Notes under the pieces: generated by a model
The model's database searches: none
Seen by the model: only the letters and a program-made list of their open reading frames with translations
What the model was told of the DNA's origin: nothing
Position numbers and translations under genes: made by a program
Shown: piece by piece, positions 15,608-23,570 of the stretch
Position numbering within the stretch: the first letter of the stretch is position 1
Layout of the letters: each line of letters opens with the position of its first letter
Assembly: GCA_029567705.1 (NCBI GenBank)
Contig: JAKPXC010000085.1
Location: 1-54,590, forward strand
DNA: 54,590 nucleotides
DNA from: Candidatus Cloacimonadota bacterium
GTDB lineage: Bacteria; Cloacimonadota; Cloacimonadia; Cloacimonadales; Cloacimonadaceae
Direction of reading: 5' to 3'

Positions 15608-15762
15608 ACTCGGAGGGCATTCTATGTAGGGTCTGTAGGCTACAGACAGCATAATTAATCTCTGAAGAGAAGCAAAAAAAATCTTCAGAAATCTGAGAAT
15701 TTTTTCTTTTGATGCTGTCCATTACTTTCCACAAACCTCTTAAAAGCTAGTGATAATAGGCT

Positions 15763-16620
15763 TTACTGCCTCAAAGAAAAAAGCAGGGACTTCAGGTTTT
15801 CCAGCTCTTCCGGGCTGGAGTATTCCAGCGTGATCTTGCCCCTACCCCGGCTGTCCTTGATGGTGGCTTTCACCTTAAGTAAGCGGGAGAGGTCTTGTTC
15901 AAAGCTGTGCAGGAGGCTATTTTTTACCGTGGCTTTGGCAGCCCGGGGAGGCGTTTCCTGCTTCCAGGTGCGGGCTTTGTCTTCTGCCTGGCGGACGGTG
16001 AGTTTATGTTTGATAATGAAGGCGGCAAATTCGGTCTGTTCTTCGGCAGCCAGGCTCAGGATGGCTCTGGCATGTCCGGCGGAAAGCTCTCCGCTGCTCA
16101 CCAGTTCCTGAATATCAGCGCTCAGATTGAGTAACCTGAGGCTATTGGTGATGGTTACCCGGTCTTTGGCCATCTTTTGCGCCACCTCGTTATGGGTGAG
16201 CTGAAAGTCGTTGATCAGCATGCGGTAAGCCATGGCTTCTTCGATGGGATTAAGGTCTTCGCGCTGGACGTTTTCGATGATGGCCAGCTCAAGCTGTTCC
16301 TTGCGGGAAACCGAACGCACCACCACGGGAACGTTCTCCAGTCCGGCCAGCTTGGCAGCTTCCAGGCGTCTTTCCCCGGCAATCAGTTCATATTCTGAAG
16401 AAGCTGTCTTGGTAACGATTATGGGTTGAATGATGCCGTTCTCACGGATGGACATGGCCAGCTCGGTGAGCTTTTCCTGCACAAAACGACGGCGGGGTTG
16501 ATAGCGATTGGCTTTGATTTGGCTTACCGGTACCAGAGTGATTCCGGCGGCTGCTTGGGCTGTTTCATCCGACTCGGGGATCAGAGCGCCCAAGCCTCTT
16601 CCTAAACGTTCGTTCACCAT
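15763..16620 (-). CDS. parB: Chromosome partitioning protein ParB
   Basis: 285 residues. A CTP-dependent DNA clamp that loads at parS sites and works with ParA to segregate the origin region. The N-terminus RLGRGLGALIPE is the ParA-interacting motif of the family. The ParB/Sulfiredoxin-like domain follows with IKANRYQPRRRF, ENGIIQPIIV and ELIAGERRLEAAKLAG (GERRxRA-type box). The helix-turn-helix part is LTHNEVAQKMAKDRVTITNSLRLL, and a C-terminal dimerisation segment with GRGKITLEYSSPEELE ends the protein. It starts four bases after the parA stop. I looked for the consensus parS palindrome and found no full match in the window. Confidence 0.97.
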   Translation of the reverse strand: MVNERLGRGLGALIPESDETAQAAAGITLVPVSQIKANRYQPRRRFVQEKLTELAMSIRENGIIQPIIVTKTASSEYELIAGERRLEAAKLAGLENVPVVVRSVSRKEQLELAIIENVQREDLNPIEEAMAYRMLINDFQLTHNEVAQKMAKDRVTITNSLRLLNLSADIQELVSSGELSAGHARAILSLAAEEQTEFAAFIIKHKLTVRQAEDKARTWKQETPPRAAKATVKNSLLHSFEQDLSRLLKVKATIKDSRGRGKITLEYSSPEELENLKSLLFSLRQ

Positions 16621-16624
16621 AACC

Positions 16625-17392
16625 TCACTTCTCGGTTCTTTGGATCAGCTCTGTGGCCAGATTCAGATAGCTCATGGCGCCGGGAGAGCGGATGTCGTAT
16701 AAAAAGATGGGTTTACCAAAGCTGGGAGCTTCGGTGAGCTTGATATTGCGCGGAATGATGGTGCGGAAGACCTTCTCTTTGAAATAACGGTGCACTTCCT
16801 TGGCCACCTGCAGGGAGAGATTCACACGCTTGTCATACATGGTAAGCAGCACTCCCACAATGTTCAAAGCAGGATTCAGGTTCTTCTGGATCAGACGGAT
16901 GGTGGTGAGTAACTGGCTCACACCCTCCAAAGCATAATACTCGCATTGAATGGGCACCAGAACGTCCGTACTGGCGGTCATGGAATTCACTGTCAGCAGC
17001 CCCAGAGAAGGCGGACAATCTATCAGAATGTAGTCATAGTTATTGATAATGGGCTGCAGGGCTTCCTTGAGCTTGTGTTCCCGGGCAAACTCGTGCACCA
17101 GCTCGATCTCCGCTCCGGTGAGGTTGATATTGCCGGGTATGCACCAGAGATTGGCGGTATCGGTGCTCATGATAGTATCCTGGATGGGTACACGCTGGAT
17201 CAGAGCATCGTAGACCTGCAGCTCCAGCTTGTCCTTATCCAGGCCCACACCGCTGGTGGCATTGCCCTGAGGATCCAGATCCACCAAAAGGGTTTTCTTT
17301 TCCAGCACAGCCAAAGCGGCTGCCAAGTTCACGGCGGTGGTGGTCTTGCCCACTCCGCCTTTCTGATTCACTATGGTTATTACTCTTCCCAT
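16625..17392 (-). CDS. parA: Chromosome partitioning ATPase ParA (Soj type)
   Basis: 255 residues, normal for chromosomal Soj proteins, which lack the plasmid-type N-terminal HTH. The deviant Walker [19 protein letters not shown] lies at residues 10-27. Walker A' [16 protein letters not shown] and Walker [12 protein letters not shown] are intact. It uses ATP-driven nucleoid binding to move ParB-parS complexes. The ATG follows AAGGAT. The gene lies directly between rsmG and parB, the classical order of the origin-proximal block. Confidence 0.97.
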   Translation of the reverse strand: MGRVITIVNQKGGVGKTTTAVNLAAALAVLEKKTLLVDLDPQGNATSGVGLDKDKLELQVYDALIQRVPIQDTIMSTDTANLWCIPGNINLTGAEIELVHEFAREHKLKEALQPIINNYDYILIDCPPSLGLLTVNSMTASTDVLVPIQCEYYALEGVSQLLTTIRLIQKNLNPALNIVGVLLTMYDKRVNLSLQVAKEVHRYFKEKVFRTIIPRNIKLTEAPSFGKPIFLYDIRSPGAMSYLNLATELIQRTEK

Positions 17393-17399
17393 TTTATCC

Positions 17400-18059
17400 T
17401 TAACTTTTCTTTGCTTTTCCCAAAACCGGCCTCAGAGCTCCGCGCTTGATGCGGAAGATGCGGCGCAGACCCAGGACGGGATCATCGTGCTCCAGAAGCA
17501 ATTCCTTCTCCAGCTTGGCTATATCTTCCAGATTATGAGATTTATACAGAAGCAGGAATCCTTCCGGCTTCAACAGCTTGCTCAGAGGCTCCAGATAGCG
17601 GTCTTCGATCGATACCGCCCGGCAGACGATCACGTCATAAAGCGGATGTCTGGGCAGGCAGGCATAATCTTCCAGACGATGGCAGAGACAATTCACACGG
17701 CGCAGACCGAGGCTCTGAATCATCTCCTCCAGTGCCCGCACTTTCTTGGCAGTGGAATCCAGCAGATCAAACCGTGAATCCGGCTCCAGAAGTTTCAGAG
17801 GAATCCCGGGCAATCCACCCCCGCTGCCAAAATCCAGCAGGCGCAATTCCTTGATATCCAAACATTCCAGAGGCCTCAGGCTGTCAAGGAAATGCTGTGT
17901 CCAATAGGCCTCCGGAGGCATCTTGCGGGAGACCAGATTGATTGTGGCATTTATCTCCAGCATAAGCGCCAGATAACGCTCAAACTGCGGCATCAGATCC
18001 CCGGATTTTCCGGGGCGCAAGCGCTCCAGATAGCTCCGAAAAAACTCCTTAGTCTCCAA
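17400..18059 (-). CDS. rsmG: 16S rRNA (guanine527-N7)-methyltransferase RsmG
   Basis: About 219 residues from a TTG at 18059 that overlaps the end of the upstream gene by 11 bases, with a G-rich site (GGGGGA) six bases before it; another TTG at 18095 would add 12 residues, so the start is uncertain. Methylates G527 of 16S rRNA with S-adenosylmethionine. The SAM-binding motif [18 protein letters not shown] is at about residues 74-91, followed by [17 protein letters not shown] and the [10 protein letters not shown] motif. The N-terminal helices ([16 protein letters not shown] and QHFLDSL) are typical. rsmG-parA-parB order suggests proximity to the replication origin, though mnmG is not seen here. 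Confidence 0.95.
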   Translation of the reverse strand: METKEFFRSYLERLRPGKSGDLMPQFERYLALMLEINATINLVSRKMPPEAYWTQHFLDSLRPLECLDIKELRLLDFGSGGGLPGIPLKLLEPDSRFDLLDSTAKKVRALEEMIQSLGLRRVNCLCHRLEDYACLPRHPLYDVIVCRAVSIEDRYLEPLSKLLKPEGFLLLYKSHNLEDIAKLEKELLLEHDDPVLGLRRIFRIKRGALRPVLGKAKKS

Positions 18060-20520
18060 GGCTTTCCCCCGGGATACTGCGCACCATGCTTTCAATCAGG
18101 AAGGATCTATCCTCCCGCATGGCTCGCAGCAGGTTCAGCGCTCTGGGTTTGCCTATCCCCAGAAGACTGCGGGCAGCAATGTAGCGATAGCGTTCCACAG
18201 GGCAATCCAGCCAGCTTTGAAGGATGTCTATACTGCGTTCGCTATCGATTCCGCCCAGGCAACCCAGGCAGGTGCCCACATACTTCCCCCGGGAAAGCAA
18301 GCTCTGGATAGGATCCAGCAGCAGGCTGTCTCCCGTTCCGGCTATCAGCGACAGAGCGTCCTTGGCCTTCAGAGTGTCTGCCACTTCTATCCAATTGAAA
18401 AGTTCACGTTTGAAAGCTTCCGAATTATCCACCAGTTCTTCCATGGCACGATATTCCAGGCCACTCTTGGAGCCCAGCTTCTCCGCTGTGATATAGGGGA
18501 TGGCCTCCTCTGCTCTGCGGATCAGCACTCCCCGGGCATGACGCACCCGCTTGATGGCGGAGCCCACTTCCCATTCCGAGGCAGCGGCAAAGATCTCCGA
18601 GATCGTGGCCAGGCTATCCACCAAAGCTTCATCTACGATGGCCGGAGGGATATCCGCAGCACTGACAAAGTGCTCCAGATCGTAGCCGATGCCATAGGAA
18701 CCCCGGTTCCACAGCTTATTATTAGTAAAAATGCTATCAGGATAGGTATCCGTGCCGGCAGCATCGAGGAAGAGCCCAATCGAGCCGGTTCTGCGGCTGA
18801 AAGCTCCGAAGCCATAGGAATTATCCACCTTGCGTTCATAACGGTCATTACCACGGCTATCCACAAAGATGCCCACGGAATTACTGAGTCCCAAGCCATT
18901 GCCGCCCGGGATGGAATAGGCGTCGTCTCCGGTTTTATCCAGCAGGATGCCCAGTCCCCAGTCGTGTCCGGCACCCTGGCCGGGGCCGTTGCGGGTGTAA
19001 TAGGCATCATCCCCGCCGCCATCAAATAGATAGCCATTGGCAAGGTGAATACCGGAGCCTTGAGGGTAATACACGGCATTATAGACGTCGTTGCCGCTCT
19101 CGTCGATCAGAATCCCCGTAGCATACCAATAGCCCACGCCCTGGGCATAAACACCGCCCATATACTTGTCGTTGCCTTCGGCATCAAAGATCATCCCGGT
19201 TCCTCCGGCAAAATCCGGACGGAAACCAAAGCCCATACCCTGGCCCATACTGCGGTAATCATTGGGCATCAGCGGAGCGTGATTGAACTTCCGACCCAGA
19301 AGATAGCGATCCGTCCCGGAGATATCCAGGATCATGCCAAAACCCCGGGTGGAACCCATACCCTGCGCCATAGTGGTGGCGGAATAGAGATCGTCACCAT
19401 CCAGATCACAAACGATGGATGGACCAAAGAAGGCAGCTCCCTGGCTGAATAAGCCACTGTCGTAGATATCTTCACCCGCGCTGTCCAGATGCAGCCCGGC
19501 ACCCAGCCCGGCACTAAAGGAGAAATCTCCTCCCCGGTAGATATCGTCTCCCGCCAGATCCATTGAAATACCCAGACCCAGGCACACGCTGAACTGCTCT
19601 GCCTGAGCACGGTTCTGGTAAATATCATTGCCCGCCAGATCCATCAGCAGATAGAACGGCTTGTGGTGATCTGCATAGATGGAAGGCTCATAAAGATCAT
19701 CTCCACCCGGTTCCAGCAGGAAGCAAAGCTCCTGATTCTGCGTAGTATAATGATCCACTCCCCGGCTTCCGATCAGCATCAGTCCAAAGCGGCTTTGATA
19801 GCGTAGCGGACGGGGATTGGTATATTGCAGCTCTGCTGCTTTCTCACTGATCAGCTCCGCCATAATGGAGTAACGCAGGAAAGTCTCGTAGAGAGCGTTC
19901 AGATCCACTTTCTCCAGATGCGGCAGCCAGTTCAGAACCTCCACGGAACCTTCCCTGGGATAGCCCCGTAAGTCTAGAAACCTTCCCAAAGCCAGGCTAT
20001 CTTCAGATTCGTGGAAAGCCTTGAAATAGAAAGCACTGAGGCTATCCGAAACTGCTTCATCAAAGGGCAAGGCCTGCCGCAGATCATCCGAGAAATCCAC
20101 CAGCAAATCTTCCACGTAGCCAAAGATATCCCTCGGCTGATGCACTTTTTCCTGCCAGAGACGGTTCAGTTCTGCCCGGTAGAGCTCCGGAGCCAGGCCT
20201 TCGGGACCCTCGGTAACCAGCTCTGCCAAGCCATGCAATCGCTCCGGACGCCAGTAAGCCAGGCTATCGGGAGCCAGAATCCGTCGCAGAGCATCGATCT
20301 TGGTAAAAGCCAGCCAGGGATTTTGCAGCTCCGAAAGCTGACCGCTTTCCTTGAACTTCGTGGAGAGATCCCAATCCTTCTCAAAAGTGAGAGAAACCGA
20401 ATCCAGCTCCGCCGTCTGCAGCATCTGAAGCAGCAGTTCTTTCTCCTCGGGATGCAGGCAGGAAGCGCTGAACAGCGGCAGACAAACCGCCAGAATTACA
20501 AGTGCCGCAATCCACTTCAT
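18049..20520 (-). CDS. Large secreted protein with 13 G-x-D-x-Y repeats and a HEAT-like C-terminus
   Basis: 823 residues with a signal peptide (MKWIAALVILAVCLPLFSAS). Residues about 25-250 are mostly helical. From about 252 to 593 a motif G-[DNTEV]-D-x-Y recurs 13 times (near 254, 273, 297, 324, 349, 375, 402, 449, 476, 503, 531, 557, 589), mostly every 24-28 residues, with glycine-rich strands (G-x-G-x-x-x-D) and QG pairs between. This looks like a beta-solenoid or RTX-like calcium-binding array, but it lacks the classical GGxGxDxLx spacing. Residues about 600-823 read as HEAT-type helical repeats (DPIQSLLSRGKYVGTCLGCL, RYIAARSLLGIGKPRALNLL). It lies between rsmG and a lipoprotein gene, with a 3-base gap upstream. 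No enzyme motif was seen; a surface structural protein is my guess. Confidence 0.85.
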   Translation of the reverse strand: MKWIAALVILAVCLPLFSASCLHPEEKELLLQMLQTAELDSVSLTFEKDWDLSTKFKESGQLSELQNPWLAFTKIDALRRILAPDSLAYWRPERLHGLAELVTEGPEGLAPELYRAELNRLWQEKVHQPRDIFGYVEDLLVDFSDDLRQALPFDEAVSDSLSAFYFKAFHESEDSLALGRFLDLRGYPREGSVEVLNWLPHLEKVDLNALYETFLRYSIMAELISEKAAELQYTNPRPLRYQSRFGLMLIGSRGVDHYTTQNQELCFLLEPGGDDLYEPSIYADHHKPFYLLMDLAGNDIYQNRAQAEQFSVCLGLGISMDLAGDDIYRGGDFSFSAGLGAGLHLDSAGEDIYDSGLFSQGAAFFGPSIVCDLDGDDLYSATTMAQGMGSTRGFGMILDISGTDRYLLGRKFNHAPLMPNDYRSMGQGMGFGFRPDFAGGTGMIFDAEGNDKYMGGVYAQGVGYWYATGILIDESGNDVYNAVYYPQGSGIHLANGYLFDGGGDDAYYTRNGPGQGAGHDWGLGILLDKTGDDAYSIPGGNGLGLSNSVGIFVDSRGNDRYERKVDNSYGFGAFSRRTGSIGLFLDAAGTDTYPDSIFTNNKLWNRGSYGIGYDLEHFVSAADIPPAIVDEALVDSLATISEIFAAASEWEVGSAIKRVRHARGVLIRRAEEAIPYITAEKLGSKSGLEYRAMEELVDNSEAFKRELFNWIEVADTLKAKDALSLIAGTGDSLLLDPIQSLLSRGKYVGTCLGCLGGIDSERSIDILQSWLDCPVERYRYIAARSLLGIGKPRALNLLRAMREDRSFLIESMVRSIPGESLGD

Positions 20521-20523
20521 GGT

Positions 20524-21138
20524 TTAGAGGTTATTCTCGGAGAGATAGTTATTCAGTAGGATCAGGATGCGGTTATTGGCCTGATTGATCACTTCGCTCA
20601 GAGAATTGACCATGGTAGTATCGGTAGCATTGCCCTCAGCACTGGCGCTCAAAGTCTTGGAGATTACCCCGCTGGGTCCGGTGGCTTTCACCATCACTTC
20701 CACCACGGCTTTGTTCATGTAGTTACTTTCGGTATTTTCTCCAGCCAGAATTTCGAGAGTATGCATAAAATTGGCATTCATAACGTGACGCTCCACGTAG
20801 AAATTCACCAAAGTAAGCTCAAGCTTGAATGTGGCGGTAGGATTGATTTCGTGGAAGCGATTGCCAAGATATTGAGTGAGCATGGTTTTAAGCGTTCCGG
20901 CCTGATCACAATAGTAGTCCGAACCGGCACCCTGAATGAGAGTACGGTCTGCTCTATACAAGGGGATTCTATTGGTTGTCAGCTCAGAATCATAGAGGAG
21001 ATTCACTCCCCTTTGGCTGGAAGTGGACATGTTGGTGAGCACGTGTTCATTGATGCTGGTGCGCATAGGTACGTTCTGGCTACAGGCAGCAAGCACCAGG
21101 CACAGAAATCCAAGGCTAAAAACGATAAAATTCTTCAT
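20524..21138 (-). CDS. Hypothetical lipoprotein
   Basis: 204 residues. MKNFIVFSLGFLCLVLAAC is a lipoprotein signal with the lipobox LAAC (Cys19). The mature part has a region rich in beta strands (FKLELTLVNFYVERHVMNAN) and KAVVEVMVKATG, reminiscent of YajG- or LptE-like small lipoproteins, then a helical tail (SLSEVINQANNRILILLNNY). It is the first gene of the minus-strand run and precedes the G-x-D-x-Y repeat protein by three bases, so the two are probably made together and may work together at the envelope. The RBS (GAGGTG) is good. Function unknown. Confidence 0.8.
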   Translation of the reverse strand: MKNFIVFSLGFLCLVLAACSQNVPMRTSINEHVLTNMSTSSQRGVNLLYDSELTTNRIPLYRADRTLIQGAGSDYYCDQAGTLKTMLTQYLGNRFHEINPTATFKLELTLVNFYVERHVMNANFMHTLEILAGENTESNYMNKAVVEVMVKATGPSGVISKTLSASAEGNATDTTMVNSLSEVINQANNRILILLNNYLSENNL

Positions 21139-21576
21139 AATAACACCTCAGATTCTCAAACTAATAGATAGCCAGATATGTCAAGACTCTTCTTCCAAAG
21201 AGGATGGAAGAAGCATCTAGATTCAAGCATCTGACTCATAATCATCCACTTACCAACACTCTATTCACTGTTTCTATGAACTTCGGGAGCTCCCTTACAT
21301 CACTTCTATACTCCACAACTACCACCTATTTCTCCCGGAGTCTTCACCGTGTCTTGCAGGACTCTTCCCGAACACTTTGCTCGGGAAGAGTCCTGCAAGA
21401 CACGGCGAAGAGTCGGCAACCAATAGGGAGTGTGAGAGAACGGAGGGTGATTAGTAATTAGTGATTTGTGATTAGAGCTCCGCACCCTCGCTATGATCTG
21501 GTGATGTATGTATAGACTGTTTCTATGTCAAAACACTTCTTCCAAAGAAGAGGGATGTAACTCTAGTACCTTGTTA
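21139..21576. other. Intergenic region with family A palindrome
   Basis: 438 bases between a lipoprotein start and the end of a glycosyltransferase gene. It contains family A copy 2 and two partial copies of CTTCTTCCAAAGA (21187 and 21538), about 350 bases apart, one on each side of the palindrome. No gene is supported. The promoter of the minus-strand lipoprotein run should lie at its left edge. Confidence 0.6.
21342..21410. repeat. Family A 69-bp palindrome, copy 2
   Basis: 30-bp arms (21342-21371 and 21381-21410) with one mismatch and the 9-nt loop ACACTTTGC. The pairing signal extends outward: TTTCTCCCGG precedes and an AATAGGGAG-type sequence follows, as at the other copies. Confidence 0.9.
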
Positions 21577-22725
21577 CTATTTACTTTCGGTTTGCCTAAC
21601 GAGCGCCAGCAGATTCCGCACATGGCTGCGCCAACTGAAATGCGCCAGACGTTCTGTGCCTTTGCGGATCATTTCTCCTTGCAGAGCGGGGTTTGAGAGG
21701 ATTTCTTCTATACGGGAGGCAATGCTTTGGGGATCTTCCGGGTTAAAGGTCAGCACGGCGGTACCGCCAATTTCCGGCAGAGAAGAGCGATTGGAGCAAA
21801 TCACCGGGATGCCGCAATAGAAGGCTTCCAGAATGGGGATGCCAAAGCCCTCATAGAGAGATGGAAAAACGTAAAGGGAAGCATAGCGGTAAAGTGCGGC
21901 CATCTCGTCGTTGGTCACAAATCCCGGGAAGATCACATTGGCCGGATGTTTCAGTTTGCTCTGCTCTGCAAAGATAGCTTCGCTGCCGTTCCAGGCGGAA
22001 CCGGCACAGACCAGACAGTATTCATTTTGTATCTCAGGTGAAAGCAGATCGTAGGCCTTGAGCAGGTTCACGTGGTTCTTGCCGGGGTGTTCCAGCCTGG
22101 AGATGTAGAGCAGGTACTTTTTCCGGGTACCCAGTTTATGCCGCAGAATGTCTTCCGGCACGGGATTATCCAGCTTGGCTGGGTTATAACCATTGTAGTT
22201 CACCGTGATCCGGATGGGCTTGATGCGGTAGTAACGCAGGAGGTCATTCTTGGTGTTCTCGCTGATAGCCTGAATCTTCCTGGCTTTGGCAAGGTAATGC
22301 GGGATAAGCTGCTTTACGTAGAAGGTGCGGAACCGATCGTATTTCCCGGGGATATGAAACTGCGATAGATCGTGAAAAGTGAGGATTACGTTATTGGGAT
22401 AGCGAGCCAATAGCCGGCGGTTGGCAGCGGGGAGAAAGACGAGATCAAAGCTCTTCAGCTTTACCTTAAGTGGCAAAAAATAGAGATGCCAAAGCATGGA
22501 AAAGAGTGGACGCTTCAGCCATTCGGAAACGTAAATATAGTTCAGGCGGGGATGTTTAACCGGGAAAATGGCTGCATCGGAAGGGTGGATAAGCAGCCAG
22601 AGCTGATGCGCTTCAGAAGGCTGGTCGTCTCCCAGGGACAGCAGTTCCTGCACCGTGGAATTGATATAATCGGAGATGCCGGATTTACCTTCGTCATAAG
22701 CCAGGCAGCTCACCAGTATCTTCAT
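21577..22725 (-). CDS. Family 4-type glycosyltransferase (GT-B)
   Basis: 382 residues from the ATG at 22725, which overlaps the upstream stop (ATGA). Transfers a sugar from a nucleotide donor, probably to a cell-surface glycan. The N-terminal domain begins MKILVSCLAYDEGKSGISDY (glycine loop). The C-terminal GT4 domain has YLLYISRLEHPGKNHVNLL, a PGFVTNDEMAALYRYA acceptor-side helix, and the E-x7-E motif in SLYEGFGIPILEAFYCGIPV, followed by NRSSLPEIGG. It forms an operon with the GT2 gene and the regulator upstream. Acceptor and sugar cannot be inferred. Confidence 0.93.
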   Translation of the reverse strand: MKILVSCLAYDEGKSGISDYINSTVQELLSLGDDQPSEAHQLWLLIHPSDAAIFPVKHPRLNYIYVSEWLKRPLFSMLWHLYFLPLKVKLKSFDLVFLPAANRRLLARYPNNVILTFHDLSQFHIPGKYDRFRTFYVKQLIPHYLAKARKIQAISENTKNDLLRYYRIKPIRITVNYNGYNPAKLDNPVPEDILRHKLGTRKKYLLYISRLEHPGKNHVNLLKAYDLLSPEIQNEYCLVCAGSAWNGSEAIFAEQSKLKHPANVIFPGFVTNDEMAALYRYASLYVFPSLYEGFGIPILEAFYCGIPVICSNRSSLPEIGGTAVLTFNPEDPQSIASRIEEILSNPALQGEMIRKGTERLAHFSWRSHVRNLLALVRQTESK

Positions 22726-23570
22726 GAGTTTCTGCCCTTCCAGGCATAGTATCTTTGAGCCAGACGGTACAAGGGCGCTTTTGGCAGCCAATCCGGTCTG
22801 CCTTTTCTCAGCAGAAATGCAGCGTCCCGCAGAGTCTCCATGCCTGCAGAGAGCAAGACGCTTCGGGCAAAGGACTTCTCCTCGGGATGCTCTTCGTAGT
22901 GATCCCGATAGATATATGCTTCCGCCTTGCCTTCTCCCAGATAGCGTTTTTTAATCTGCTTCAGATTGTAGTTGTGCGAGTGCCAGACCTTGGCTTCCGG
23001 GGCATAGGCTATCTTATAACCCATACTCTTCATGCGCCAGCTCCACTCGATATCCTCAGAATAGCTGATCTCTTCATTAAAAGGGTAGTTCTGGATCAGG
23101 TCACGGCGAACGGCTGAGGAAGCCAGGGAGAAGAAATGTTTCCAGGAGGCGGCTATCCTGCCATCTCCAAAGGCGCGTTCATAATCTTTCTGCACCATGG
23201 GATGGGCATCCGGACGGGCAATCTGGCAAGCATAGGCGGCTGCTATAGAGGCATCTGTTTCCAGGGGACGCAGCAGTTCCGAGAGCCAGAAGCGATTTAA
23301 AGGGATGCAATCTGCATTGTTGAAGACGATTATCTCGCCAGAGCTTTGGGCAATTGCCTGGTTCAACACTTTGCCGGGGATGTAATCCTCGGGCTTAATA
23401 CGGTAGCATAGCTTGGTTTTGGTGTTTTGCAGCAGTTCCCAGCTTCCATCTTGGGAGCCGGAATCCACACAGATCAGTTCAAAATCCTGCCTCTCCTGCA
23501 AATTCAGTAGACGCAGCGTGTATTTGAGCCAGGGCATCTCGTCCTTGGCCCGGATGATAATGCTGATCAT
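22722..23570 (-). CDS. Family 2 glycosyltransferase (GT-A)
   Basis: 282 residues. MISIIIRAKDEMPWLKYTLR and LICVDSGSQDGSWELL are the family 2 N-terminal nucleotide-binding strands. EIIVFNNADCIPLNRFWL is in the place of the DxD motif (here Asn-Ala-Asp-Cys), and EDIEWSWRMKSMGYKIAY holds the ED catalytic region. The short C-terminal helix is positively charged. Cytoplasmic and probably membrane-associated, adding one sugar to a lipid-linked or surface glycan. The ATG overlaps the stop of the regulator gene, and its own stop overlaps the next ATG, so three genes are translationally coupled. Confidence 0.92.
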   Translation of the reverse strand: MISIIIRAKDEMPWLKYTLRLLNLQERQDFELICVDSGSQDGSWELLQNTKTKLCYRIKPEDYIPGKVLNQAIAQSSGEIIVFNNADCIPLNRFWLSELLRPLETDASIAAAYACQIARPDAHPMVQKDYERAFGDGRIAASWKHFFSLASSAVRRDLIQNYPFNEEISYSEDIEWSWRMKSMGYKIAYAPEAKVWHSHNYNLKQIKKRYLGEGKAEAYIYRDHYEEHPEEKSFARSVLLSAGMETLRDAAFLLRKGRPDWLPKAPLYRLAQRYYAWKGRNS

